DNA of 64,000 bases from Clostridium sp. AF27-2AA (GTDB taxonomy: Bacteria > Bacillota > Clostridia > Lachnospirales > Lachnospiraceae): positions 60,941 to 124,940 of the forward strand of contig NZ_QUFI01000008.1 in NCBI RefSeq assembly GCF_003478505.1, in the 5' to 3' direction. The number at the start of each line of letters is the position of its first letter. Positions within the stretch are counted from its first letter, which is position 1. The notes below the pieces were generated by a model that saw only the letters and a program-made list of their open reading frames with translations, ran no database searches and was not told where the DNA came from. The translations under genes and the position numbers were made by a program. This document shows positions 54,941 to 63,942 of the stretch, piece by piece.

Positions 54941-57814
54941 TTAGTTGTTCCCTCCTGTTGTTGGTGCTGAGGGTGCCGGCTGTGAAGAGGCACCGGGAGC
55001 AGATCCCGGACCGGCCTCCGGTGCTGGGGATGGCTGGGAAGTCCAGGTGTTCCAGCTTCGTTTTGCCTGGTTTAAGTAGCTTCGTAAGGATTGCTGCTCC
55101 AGGCCAATCTGCTGCTGGTCGGCCGCCTGGGATGCCGCTTTGGCTTCTTCTTCTGCCTGTTTTGCGGCCTGCCATTCACTTTCGGTCGGCAGGGTGGCAA
55201 TGCGGTCGATGGCTTTCTGGAGTCGTTCTTTGTAGGAAGCAGCTTCCTCGTAGGTCTCAACCAGGGAAAGCTTGTTGATGGCGTTCTGCACCAGGCTCTC
55301 CGCATCGGAGGACTGGTATTCCAGATTTTCCACATCACGCAGGGCACTTAAGAAGGTGTTCTTGCGGGTCTGGATCTCCTGATTCTTTCTCGCCGTGATG
55401 GCATCTTCCTCCGCCTTTTTCTGGGCTTCCGCTTTTTCCTTTGCTTTCTGTGCTTCATACAGCGTAATGGTATCCTGCATCTCGCTGATGATCGGAGCGA
55501 ATTCCTCGTTGCGTTTTGTCATGCGCTCCAGAAGTTCGGTACGCTTGTCACTGCCGTCCATCAGGTTCAGCTTGGAGATGATGCTCTGGTACTGTTCTTT
55601 TACCCAATAGGTGTCCTCTACGGTTTCAATAGTCTTATCTTCAAATGCCGTTACCGCAGTTTCCAGATCTTCTTCCAGCTTGCGCTGCTCTTTATCATGG
55701 AGGCTCTGCTCGGCGCGCTCATGCAGGGTGGCGCTGAACAGATCGGTGATGCCGCTCTTGGAGTCGGTAGTCATTTCTACGGTAGCTGGCTGTTCCCAGT
55801 CTAATGGTTCTTTGCCCTCATGAATCTGGTCCATAACCTGCTTCCAGATCTTTCCGGCATAGGTTTTTCCGTAAATGCCCGGCATAGCCCGCGGGGTATC
55901 GTATCCCACCCAGATTGCGGTGGTGTAGTAGCGGGTGTAGCCGCAGAACCAGGTGTCTTTGCTGCTGTTGGTGGTACCGGTTTTTCCGGCTGCCGGCATA
56001 TCATTTTCCAGAGCCAGGCCGTAGCCGGTTCCGTAGGATTCGGTGAGGGTTCCCTTTAAAATGTCGGTGAGCATGTAAGCGGAATCCTGCTGGTAAACCA
56101 CCTGGGAATGCGCTTTTAAGTTTTTGGTCAGCTCGCCGTTATGTTCATGATCGATCCTGCGGATACAGGTCTGGTCATTGTATACACCGCCGTTTGCCAG
56201 GGTGCTGTAGGCTTTTGCCATATCCACCACCCGGACGCCGTTGGTGAAGCCGCCGATACTTAAGGACGGCACGCCGTTGTCAATGTAGGTGAGCTTCTGG
56301 AACTCCATCTCGCCCAGGTAATTTAAGCCATAGTCCACGCCGATGTCGGTGAGAATCTGCCATGCCACAGTGTTTAAACTGCGGTTTAAGGCCTCGCGGA
56401 CAGAAACATTGCCGTAGTAGGAGCCGCCGCTGTTGGAGGGGCCGTTCTCCCACTTGTGGTCATTGACCAGGCGGGCCGGATAGTATTCGCCGGTATCGAA
56501 GGCTGGCGCATAGTCAATCAGGGGCTTGATGGTACTTCCCGGCTGTCTCGCGCTTAAGTAAGCACGGTTGTAGACATCTTCCGTTCCACGTCCGCCGACC
56601 ACAGCGACCACGCTGTTTGTCATGTTGTCCACGATCACACCGGCACCCTGCAGGGCGTATTTTCCGTTATCCTGAAGCTCTGTATACGGAGACAGAACAT
56701 TGTCAAGCTGGGACTGCAATGCAGTCTGCAGATCCTGGTCCAGGGTCGTGTAAATGCGGTAGCCACCCGCGCGGATATCATCGGCCTTCTCGGTATAGGT
56801 GGCCTGGTAGTTTTCCATATAAGTGTCGTAATCGGATTTGTCTTTGAAGATGTACTGGAATTGAAAGTTGTCCAGCTTCATGAGCGCCAGGGCAGCGCAG
56901 TGGATGGCATAGCTGCTCATGTAGTTCTCGTTGCTGCCCTCGCCCTCTTCCTGAACGATGCTTAAGGGCTGGCTGATGGCACTTTCGTAGGCATCTTCGG
57001 AGAGATAACCCACCTCAAGCATGCTGTGCAGCACATCATTTCGTTTCTTTAAAGAGGCTTCCGGGTTGCGGACGGGGTTGTAGGCGGTGGGGCTGTTGCT
57101 GATGCCGACCAAAACAGCGGCCTCGTAGGATTCCAGGTCGCTGGCATCCTTGCCGAAGTAGTAGCGGCTGGCAGCTTCCACGCCATAGCAGTGGTTGCCG
57201 TAGAAATTGGTGTTGCAGTAAAACTCCATGATATCTGCCTTGGAATACTTTTTCTCAATCTCCGGTGCCAGCAGGATTTCCACGATTTTACGGGTGAAGC
57301 TCTGCTCCTGGGTCAGGTAGGTGTTCTTTACCACCTGCTGGGTGATGGTGCTTCCTCCCTGGGTGATTTCGCCGCGGTTTTTGATGAGGGCGAGGCCTGC
57401 GCGGAAGGTAGCAATCCAGTCAACACCGGTATGGGATTTGAAACGCCGGTCCTCCTGGGCAATATAAGCATTCTGCAGATTCATGCTGATCTGGCTGATG
57501 GGGACATATTCGTAATGTCCGGCATTGATCAGTCCGATCAGCTGGTCATTCTTATCGTATATTTCCGTGTCGGACAGCATGTGGAAGTCCTGGCGCTGCA
57601 TCTGCGCCAGCTTATCATAGGCAACTTCCCGGCAGTGGTCCAGCTCCGGACGCACCTTGGCGTAGATGAGCAGACCAATGAGAACGCACAGGATCAGTCC
57701 ACATGTCAGAAGATGCAGAATGGACTGAAACAGCCATCTGAGGATTCCGAACAGGCTGACAAAAAAGCTGGAAAAGGCACGCATAAGCGAATGTGGTGTA
57801 GGATTAGATTTCAT
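54941..57814 (-). CDS. Class A penicillin-binding protein (bifunctional PBP1A type)
   Basis: 957 residues, membrane-anchored. One membrane segment (about 25-50), then the glycosyltransferase domain (IAQEDRRFKSHTGVDW; GGSTITQQVVKNTYL) and the transpeptidase domain with the active Ser in RQPGSTIKPL (about residue 423), SLNT and KTGTTNSS (about residue 608). The C-terminal about 250 residues form long charged coiled coils and a Pro/Ala/Ser-rich tail, a larger extension than in Bacillus PonA. The ribosome site before the ATG is weak. Operon with the small membrane protein. Confidence 0.95.
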   Translation of the reverse strand: MKSNPTPHSLMRAFSSFFVSLFGILRWLFQSILHLLTCGLILCVLIGLLIYAKVRPELDHCREVAYDKLAQMQRQDFHMLSDTEIYDKNDQLIGLINAGHYEYVPISQISMNLQNAYIAQEDRRFKSHTGVDWIATFRAGLALIKNRGEITQGGSTITQQVVKNTYLTQEQSFTRKIVEILLAPEIEKKYSKADIMEFYCNTNFYGNHCYGVEAASRYYFGKDASDLESYEAAVLVGISNSPTAYNPVRNPEASLKKRNDVLHSMLEVGYLSEDAYESAISQPLSIVQEEGEGSNENYMSSYAIHCAALALMKLDNFQFQYIFKDKSDYDTYMENYQATYTEKADDIRAGGYRIYTTLDQDLQTALQSQLDNVLSPYTELQDNGKYALQGAGVIVDNMTNSVVAVVGGRGTEDVYNRAYLSARQPGSTIKPLIDYAPAFDTGEYYPARLVNDHKWENGPSNSGGSYYGNVSVREALNRSLNTVAWQILTDIGVDYGLNYLGEMEFQKLTYIDNGVPSLSIGGFTNGVRVVDMAKAYSTLANGGVYNDQTCIRRIDHEHNGELTKNLKAHSQVVYQQDSAYMLTDILKGTLTESYGTGYGLALENDMPAAGKTGTTNSSKDTWFCGYTRYYTTAIWVGYDTPRAMPGIYGKTYAGKIWKQVMDQIHEGKEPLDWEQPATVEMTTDSKSGITDLFSATLHERAEQSLHDKEQRKLEEDLETAVTAFEDKTIETVEDTYWVKEQYQSIISKLNLMDGSDKRTELLERMTKRNEEFAPIISEMQDTITLYEAQKAKEKAEAQKKAEEDAITARKNQEIQTRKNTFLSALRDVENLEYQSSDAESLVQNAINKLSLVETYEEAASYKERLQKAIDRIATLPTESEWQAAKQAEEEAKAASQAADQQQIGLEQQSLRSYLNQAKRSWNTWTSQPSPAPEAGPGSAPGASSQPAPSAPTTGGNN

Positions 57815-57944
57815 TGTAAAATAGCGCAGGATACCCTGACCTCTTAAGGCGTGGGAGAAATGCGCCCGTCGTCAGACGGCTCTCCTTTCGTTCCTTTTTT
57901 CTTCCCAATTATATTACAATTTGCGTGGAAAGACTAGAAAAACA

Positions 57945-57973
57945 TTGACTTTTCATGGAAAAGGAAGTAAAAA
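57945..57973 (+). promoter_or_regulatory. Probable murC promoter
   Basis: TTGACT (57945-57950), 17 bases and TAAAAA (57968-57973), about 70 bases before the ATG. Confidence 0.5.
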
Positions 57974-58040
57974 GGAAAAGAATATGAAGCAGCGTATTAT
58001 ATAAGAAGAGTATGAACATTAGAAAAGGATGGAAACCAGT

Positions 58041-59420
58041 ATGTATCAGATAGATTTTAAGAAACCCATTGCTATTCATTTTATTGGAATCGGCGGCATC
58101 AGCATGAGCGGCCTGGCAGAGATTCTGATGCGGGAGGGCTTTCGCGTCAGCGGTTCTGACTCCCATGAGAGTGAGCTGACTGACCATCTGGCAGCAGCCG
58201 GAGCGAAGGTTATGTACGGTCAGGCAGCAGCCAACATCACCGATGACATCGACCTGGTGGTCTACACTGCAGCCGTGCATACGGATAACCCGGAGTACGC
58301 TGAGGTGGTGCGCCGCGGCATTCCGATGATGCCCCGTGCGGAGCTGTTAGGCCAGATCATGAAAAACTACGGTGAGGCGATTGCCATCTCCGGAACCCAC
58401 GGAAAGACCACAACTACCTCCATGGTGACAGAGATCCTTCTGGCAGCGGAGAAAGATCCGACCATCTCTGTAGGCGGTATTTTGCATTCCATCGGCGGAA
58501 ATATCCGAGTGGGTGGTCCGGAACTGTTTGTGACCGAGGCCTGTGAGTATACCAACAGCTTCCTTTCGTTCTTCCCAACCATGGAGATCATCTTAAATAT
58601 AGAAGCAGATCATCTGGATTTCTTCAAGGACCTGGATGATATCCGCCATTCGTTCCGTCTCTTTGCGGAGAAGCTGGATGAAAAAGGACTTCTGATCATC
58701 AACCGTGATATTAAGAATTACGAGGAGATCAGCGGCGGTCTGCCATGCAGGGTGGTAACCTTCGGCCACAGCAAGGAGAGCGATTACAGCGCGGCAGACA
58801 TTACATACGATGCCTTCGCGCGCCCGACCTTTACTCTTGTTGAACAGGGTAAGGCAGCCGGAACCATTACGCTGGGTGTGCCGGGTGAGCACAATGTATA
58901 CAATGCGCTGGCAGCCATTGCCACCGCGAAAGCCCTGGGCATCCCGGATACAGCGATTGCGGATGGATTGCTTCATTTTACCGGAACTGACCGCCGTTTC
59001 GAGAAAAAGGGTGAGTTAAACGGCATCACCATCATTGATGATTACGCGCATCATCCGCAGGAAATTGCCGCTACCTTAAAGGCAGCGCACAATTATCCAC
59101 ACAAGAAGCTGTGGTGTGTATTCCAGCCCCACACCTATACCCGCACCAAAGCGTTCCTGGATGAGTTTGCCGAGGCACTTTCCGCAGCCGATGCAGTTGT
59201 TCTTGCTGATATCTACGCGGCGAGAGAAACGGATACTCTGGGCATCAGCTCCGCGGATATTGCTTCCTGCATTGAAAAACTGGGCACGGAAGTCCATTAT
59301 TTCCCAACGTTTGAGGAAATTGAAGCATTTCTTTTAAAAAATTGTTCCACCGGTGATCTGTTGATAACTATGGGTGCCGGAGATATTGTAAAAGTTGGGG
59401 AAAAGCTCCTGAATAAATAG
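58041..59420 (+). CDS. murC: UDP-N-acetylmuramate--L-alanine ligase
   Basis: 459-residue Mur ligase, EC 6.3.2.8, which adds the first amino acid of the stem peptide. It has the N-terminal Rossmann motif FIGIGGISMSGLAEIL, the ATP loop AISGTHGKTTTTSM, the central NIEADHLDFFKD and the C-terminal DDYAHHPQEI. The ATG at 58041 is preferred because the upstream in-frame ATG at 58029 directly abuts the ribosome site AAAAGG. Its terminator uses DnaA-box sequence (see 59432). Confidence 0.96.
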   Translation: MYQIDFKKPIAIHFIGIGGISMSGLAEILMREGFRVSGSDSHESELTDHLAAAGAKVMYGQAAANITDDIDLVVYTAAVHTDNPEYAEVVRRGIPMMPRAELLGQIMKNYGEAIAISGTHGKTTTTSMVTEILLAAEKDPTISVGGILHSIGGNIRVGGPELFVTEACEYTNSFLSFFPTMEIILNIEADHLDFFKDLDDIRHSFRLFAEKLDEKGLLIINRDIKNYEEISGGLPCRVVTFGHSKESDYSAADITYDAFARPTFTLVEQGKAAGTITLGVPGEHNVYNALAAIATAKALGIPDTAIADGLLHFTGTDRRFEKKGELNGITIIDDYAHHPQEIAATLKAAHNYPHKKLWCVFQPHTYTRTKAFLDEFAEALSAADAVVLADIYAARETDTLGISSADIASCIEKLGTEVHYFPTFEEIEAFLLKNCSTGDLLITMGAGDIVKVGEKLLNK

Positions 59421-59620
59421 TTATCCACATTATCCACATAGTTTTCCACTTTTTATGTAAAGGGACTATGTGGATTTTTTAATTTACATAAGAAGAAATC
59501 TAAAAATTAAAAAAACCACGGTTTTATCTACAATTCGACACGTTTCGAGTGTTTTGGGCGGACAGGAAAAATGTTTATATCCACATTATCCACATTATCC
59601 ACAATCAATTCTGTGGATAA
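59421..59620. other. Cluster of DnaA boxes with an AT-rich spacer, origin-like
   Basis: Five perfect TTATCCACA boxes: 59421-59429, 59430-59438, 59586-59594, 59595-59603, and the inverse TGTGGATAA at 59612-59620. Near-matches with one difference lie at 59524-59532 (TTATCTACA) and 59577-59585 (ATATCCACA). Two pairs are tandem with no gap. Between the groups is an AT-rich stretch (59475-59530). TTCGACA at 59534-59540 matches the Spo0A box. It lies directly upstream of dnaD. Confidence 0.85.
59432..59480 (+). terminator. murC terminator built partly from a DnaA box
   Basis: ATCCACATAG (59432-59441) and CTATGTGGAT (59466-59475) form a 10-base-pair perfect stem with a 24-base loop and T tail (59475-59480). 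The left arm shares bases with the second DnaA box. Confidence 0.75.
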
Positions 59621-59686
59621 ACTCGCCTATTTCTTTTTGAAATTGGATGTGGTACACTGTTAACAGACAGGAAAGGTGAGATTTTT

Positions 59687-60739
59687 ATGAGTTTTACATA
59701 TCATTTCCAGGTGGACGCAACCCTGGTTTCCAACGAATTTATTGACCGTTATCTGGCGGAAGCCAACGGGGAGTATGTGAAGGTGTATCTCTATCTGCTC
59801 CGCCATAAAGATGAGTCCGTGAGCCTTGAAAGAATAGCGGACGGCCTGAATCATACGGAGGCAGATATCCGCCGGGCAGTTCTTTACTGGGAGAAGCTGG
59901 GGGTCTTAAGCACAGACGGCCTTCTGGCACAGCAGCCGGCAGCGGGGATGAGCGCCGGCCAGGGGAAGCAGGACGCGAAGCCGGGAACACTTCCAAAGCA
60001 GACGGCGGTCACAGAGCAGGCAGCGGCAGCAGCTTTGGCGGCAGAGACAAAAGGCCCTCGGCCGGTATACAGCCAGGATCAGGTGAACCGTCTGCAGGGA
60101 GACGGGGAGTTCTCAGAGCTTCTTTACATAGCACAGCGCTATTTGAACAAGATCTTTACTCAGCGGGAACTGGAGGTGTTTGCCTATCTTTATGATGGAC
60201 TGCACATGTCGGCTGAGCTTCTCGAATACGTGGTGGAGCACTGTGTACAGGGAGGTCATACCAGCATCCGTTACATAGAGACGGTTGCCATCAGCTGGCA
60301 TGAAAAGGGGTTTGCTACGGTGGAGCAGGCCAAGGCCTATGCCAGCGGCTTTACCAAAAACTCGTTTTCCGTCATGCGGGCATTTGGTCTGACCGGAAGA
60401 AATCCGGGCGAGACGGAGCGGGAGATGATCGAGCGCTGGTTTGGAGAGTATGGATTTACAAAAGAGGTGGTGTTAGAGGCCTGCAACCGTACCATGGAAG
60501 CCACCCACAATCCAAGCTTCCGCTATGCGGACCGGATCCTTTCTGAGTGGAGGAAAGCGGGAGTGCACAGCCTGAATGATATTTCGGTGCTGGATGAACA
60601 GTATAAAGGTCAGAAAAATCAGAAAAACCAGAAAACCAGCCGCCAGGCAAACAACCAGTTCCTGAATTTTGAACAGAGAAATACCGACTATGATTCCCTG
60701 GTATTGAATCAGGTAAAGGACTGGATCGGAGAACAGTAA
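59687..60739 (+). CDS. dnaD: DnaD-domain primosome protein
   Basis: 350 residues. The N-terminal winged helix (VDATLVSNEFIDRYLAEANG; ERIADGLNHTEADIRRAVLYW) and the C-terminal DnaD domain (FGLTGRNPGETEREMI; YADRILSEWRKAGVHS) are both present, joined by an Ala/Gln-rich linker (about 80-125). DnaD loads the replicative helicase at origins and restart sites in Firmicutes, working with DnaB and DnaI. AGGAAAGGTGAG precedes the ATG. It sits right after the DnaA-box cluster and 12 bases before the helicase loader. Confidence 0.92.
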   Translation: MSFTYHFQVDATLVSNEFIDRYLAEANGEYVKVYLYLLRHKDESVSLERIADGLNHTEADIRRAVLYWEKLGVLSTDGLLAQQPAAGMSAGQGKQDAKPGTLPKQTAVTEQAAAAALAAETKGPRPVYSQDQVNRLQGDGEFSELLYIAQRYLNKIFTQRELEVFAYLYDGLHMSAELLEYVVEHCVQGGHTSIRYIETVAISWHEKGFATVEQAKAYASGFTKNSFSVMRAFGLTGRNPGETEREMIERWFGEYGFTKEVVLEACNRTMEATHNPSFRYADRILSEWRKAGVHSLNDISVLDEQYKGQKNQKNQKTSRQANNQFLNFEQRNTDYDSLVLNQVKDWIGEQ

Positions 60740-60751
60740 GGAGAGCAGATT

Positions 60752-61744
60752 ATGGCACTGAGCAATTCCCAGTACAACGCAGTTATGCGCGGGTATGAAG
60801 AACGGCAGCGGCTGCAGCGCCGGGCCATGGAGGCACGGACTCAGGAGATATACCAAAAAATACCGCAGATCCAGGAACTGGACCGCCAGATCAGTACCCG
60901 GGCGGCAGACTGCGCCAGACGGGTGCTGGGCGGAGACACGAAGGCCAGGGAACACCTGAAGGAAGATCTGGCAGATTTAAAAGAGCAGAAGCTGACCCTC
61001 TTAAAGGCAGCCGGATATCCGGCAGATTACATGGAGCTTCGTTATGATTGTCCAGACTGTCAGGACACCGGCTATGTGAACGGAAAACGGTGTCACTGTT
61101 TTGAACGGCAGCGCCTGAACATTCTCTACGCCCAGTCCAACATTGAGGCAGTTTTAAAAGAGGAGAACTTTGACCATCTCCGCTTTGATTTTTACGATGA
61201 TACCGAGAAGGTTCCGCAGCTTGGCATGACGGAGCGGGCCTATATGGACGTTGTGGTGCGGCAGTGCCGGGAATTTGCGCAGCAGTATCCGGACAAGGGA
61301 AACAGTATCCTCTTTACCGGAGGTACAGGTGTGGGAAAGACCTTTCTCACCAACTGCATCGCCAAGGCACTGATTGACCGGTGCATTTCCGTCATCTATC
61401 TGTCCTCAAACGAGCTGTTTGAGATTTTTTCCAAATACAAATTCGGACGGGACGGTGAGGAAGATGTGGAGGAGAGTTACCGCTACATTTTAGACTGCGA
61501 TATGCTCATCATCGATGACCTGGGAACGGAGCTGAACAATTCCTTTGTTTCCTCCCAGCTTTTCTATTGTATCAATGAGCGCATCGGCAGAAAAAAGGGC
61601 ACCATCATTTCCACAAATCTGTCCATGGGTATGTTAAAGGACACCTACTCAGACCGCGTTACATCCCGGATAATGAGCAATTACCGTGTCATCCCGCTTT
61701 ACGGAGCGGATATCCGCATGAAAAAACGGGCGGCAAGATTGTGA
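60752..61744 (+). CDS. dnaI: DnaI/DnaC-like helicase loader ATPase
   Basis: 330 residues. The N-terminal region (about 30-110) includes a Cys-rich zinc-type motif (CPDCQDTGYVNGKRCHC). The AAA+ domain follows with Walker A ILFTGGTGVGKTFLTN (about residue 190), Walker B DMLIIDDLGTEL, and sensor residues ISTNLSM. In Bacillus DnaI delivers the helicase DnaC to DnaD/DnaB. AAGGAGAGC lies before the ATG. It is operon partner of dnaD, so helicase-loading genes lie next to DnaA sites. Confidence 0.93.
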   Translation: MALSNSQYNAVMRGYEERQRLQRRAMEARTQEIYQKIPQIQELDRQISTRAADCARRVLGGDTKAREHLKEDLADLKEQKLTLLKAAGYPADYMELRYDCPDCQDTGYVNGKRCHCFERQRLNILYAQSNIEAVLKEENFDHLRFDFYDDTEKVPQLGMTERAYMDVVVRQCREFAQQYPDKGNSILFTGGTGVGKTFLTNCIAKALIDRCISVIYLSSNELFEIFSKYKFGRDGEEDVEESYRYILDCDMLIIDDLGTELNNSFVSSQLFYCINERIGRKKGTIISTNLSMGMLKDTYSDRVTSRIMSNYRVIPLYGADIRMKKRAARL

Positions 61745-61779
61745 AAAACATATCATCCCTTATAAAAGCAGGGATTGGC

Positions 61780-61808
61780 TTGACTTAACTGAGGCATAAT
61801 GATATAAA
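61780..61808 (+). promoter_or_regulatory. prs promoter
   Basis: TTGACT (61780-61785), 17 bases and TATAAA (61803-61808). Confidence 0.75.
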
Positions 61809-61890
61809 AGAAGCGATGCGGCGGCATTCGGGATACCGGAGGCTCCGCCAGACCATAAAAATAAACAATACACATTGCATGGAGGAAAAG

Positions 61891-63063
61891 ATGATTTACG
61901 AAGAGAAGACCATTGAGACCATTCCGGTAGGACCATTAGGACTGATCCCGTTAAAGAGCTGCGCAACCCTGGGTGCAAAGGTAAACGACTGGCTGGTCGA
62001 GTGGAGAAAGGAACGCGAGAGTGAGCACAAATCCACCATCGCGTTTGCAGGCTATCAGAGAGATTCTTATATTATTGAGGCCAAGACCCCGCGTTTCGGT
62101 TCCGGCGAAGGCAAGGGAACCATTGAGTCTTCCATTCGTGGTGACGATCTTTACATCATGGTAGATGTGTGTAACTATAATCTGACCTACTCTCTGTGCG
62201 GCATGACCAACCATATGTCTCCGGATGATCATTTCCAGGACTTAAAGCGTGTCATCGCGGCAGCAGCCGGTAAGGCGCGCCGTATCAACGTCATCATGCC
62301 GTTCCTCTATGAGAGCCGTCAGCACAAGCGTTCCGGCCGTGAGTCCTTAGACTGCGCCCTGGCACTGCAGGAGCTGACCAATATGGGCGTGGAGAACATC
62401 ATCACCTTCGATGCTCACGACCCGCGTGTACAGAACGCGATTCCGTTAAAGGGATTTGAGACCGTGCAGCCGATCTACCAGTTCATCAAGCACCTGTTAA
62501 AGAACGAGACCGAGCTTCAGATCGACAGTGACCACATGATGGTCATCAGCCCGGATGAGGGCGGTATGGGCCGTGCTGTTTATTTCGCAAACGTACTGGG
62601 CCTGGATATGGGTATGTTCTACAAGCGCCGCGATTACACCAAGATCGTAAACGGCCGCAACCCGATCGTGGCTCACGAGTTCCTGGGTTCCAGCGTAGAG
62701 GGCAAGGACGTGATCATCGTGGACGATATGATCTCCTCCGGTGAAAGCATGCTGGATGTCGCAAAAGAGTTAAAGCGCAGAAAAGCAAGAAAGGTATTTA
62801 TCTGCGCAACCTTTGGCCTCTTCACCAACGGACTGGCTAAATTTGATGAGTATTATGAGAATGGCCTGATCGACCGGATCCTGACCACCAACGTGGTATA
62901 CCAGACTCCAGAGCTGTTATCCAGACCGTATTACATTGACGTAGATATGAGTAAGTACATTGCCCTGATCATCGACAACTTAAATCACGATGATTCCTTA
63001 AGCGAGCTGTTAAGCCCGACCAAGCGCATTAACAAGCTCCTGGACAAGTACCGCAATAAATAA
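61891..63063 (+). CDS. prs: Ribose-phosphate pyrophosphokinase
   Basis: Makes PRPP from ribose 5-phosphate and ATP, EC 2.7.6.1. 390 residues, about 70 longer than classical PRPP synthetases; the extra length is mainly N-terminal and internal. The PRPP loop VDDMISSGESMLDV (about 270), the His/Asp flag FDAHDPRVQN and the ribose-phosphate loop region (KVFICATFGLF) are present. The ATG at 61891 is chosen for GGAGG 5 bases upstream; the earlier in-frame ATG at 61879 includes that site. Strong codon bias. Confidence 0.94.
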   Translation: MIYEEKTIETIPVGPLGLIPLKSCATLGAKVNDWLVEWRKERESEHKSTIAFAGYQRDSYIIEAKTPRFGSGEGKGTIESSIRGDDLYIMVDVCNYNLTYSLCGMTNHMSPDDHFQDLKRVIAAAAGKARRINVIMPFLYESRQHKRSGRESLDCALALQELTNMGVENIITFDAHDPRVQNAIPLKGFETVQPIYQFIKHLLKNETELQIDSDHMMVISPDEGGMGRAVYFANVLGLDMGMFYKRRDYTKIVNGRNPIVAHEFLGSSVEGKDVIIVDDMISSGESMLDVAKELKRRKARKVFICATFGLFTNGLAKFDEYYENGLIDRILTTNVVYQTPELLSRPYYIDVDMSKYIALIIDNLNHDDSLSELLSPTKRINKLLDKYRNK

Positions 63064-63075
63064 GGTGGTTATTTC

Positions 63076-63942
63076 ATGAGTGAAGACAGAATAAACAAAG
63101 ACCCGCTTCTGGGCGGACTTGACGGCATGCGTGCCAGACAGACATGGGAAGGTGCGCCAGAAAAGATGAATGCCGGCGGAGACGGACAGGCTGCGTCAGA
63201 GACGGAACCTGTGCCGGAGGATTCCGCGCAGGCACCGGAAGCCTTCTCAGCCGAAGAAGTGCAGACTGCTGAGGAAGAGGCGAGAAGGATCGCGCAGGAG
63301 CTGCACCGGGAGGCGGTAAAGACCGGGAACACGGAAAAAGAAATCGAAGTACCGCGCACAGAATCGTCAGAGCGCAGAAAGAAAAAAGCGCATGAGGAAG
63401 ACGAAAAAGAGAAAAAGCAGGGTGGGCTGGGAAAAGAAATCTTTGAGTGGGTCAAGATTATTGTGTCTGCAGCACTCATTGCGTTTGTACTGAATACCTT
63501 TATCATTGCCAACAGTGAGGTGCCGAGCGGTTCCATGGAAAATACCATCATGACGGGAGACCGCGTGATCGGGTCCAGACTTTCCTATCGCTTCGAAGAT
63601 CCAAAACGCGGTGATATTGCCATTTTCCGCTTCCCGGACAATGAAAAGATTTATTATGTAAAGCGTATCATTGGTCTGCCGGGTGAAACCGTGGATATTG
63701 TGGACGGAAAAGTATACATTAACGGTTCTGACGAGCCGTTAGACGAGCCATACATCCGTGAACCTATGATTCCGGAAGCCCCTATGCACTTTGAGGTACC
63801 GGAGAATAGCTACTTCATGATGGGCGACAACCGGAACTACTCCATGGATGCCCGCCGCTGGGAGAATACCTATGTAAAGCGTGAGAAGATCATCGCAAAG
63901 GTACTGTTCCGCTACTTCCCGAAACCGGGAATCCTGAAATAA
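63076..63942 (+). CDS. lepB: Signal peptidase I
   Basis: Membrane serine protease that removes Sec signal peptides, EC 3.4.21.89, 288 residues. A long charged cytoplasmic N-terminus (1-120, acidic then Lys-rich) precedes one membrane segment (about 124-145). The catalytic Ser is in EVPSGSMENT (about residue 151) and Lys in YYVKRIIGLPGE (about 195); GDNRNYSMDAR is also present. The N-terminal extension is longer than in Bacillus SipS. It follows prs by 12 bases and may be co-transcribed. Confidence 0.95.
   Translation: MSEDRINKDPLLGGLDGMRARQTWEGAPEKMNAGGDGQAASETEPVPEDSAQAPEAFSAEEVQTAEEEARRIAQELHREAVKTGNTEKEIEVPRTESSERRKKKAHEEDEKEKKQGGLGKEIFEWVKIIVSAALIAFVLNTFIIANSEVPSGSMENTIMTGDRVIGSRLSYRFEDPKRGDIAIFRFPDNEKIYYVKRIIGLPGETVDIVDGKVYINGSDEPLDEPYIREPMIPEAPMHFEVPENSYFMMGDNRNYSMDARRWENTYVKREKIIAKVLFRYFPKPGILK

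Noticed and set aside
59421..59620. The main chromosomal origin oriC
   Set aside because: The boxes fit, but dnaA, dnaN and rpmH are not beside them in this window, so I call it origin-like only.
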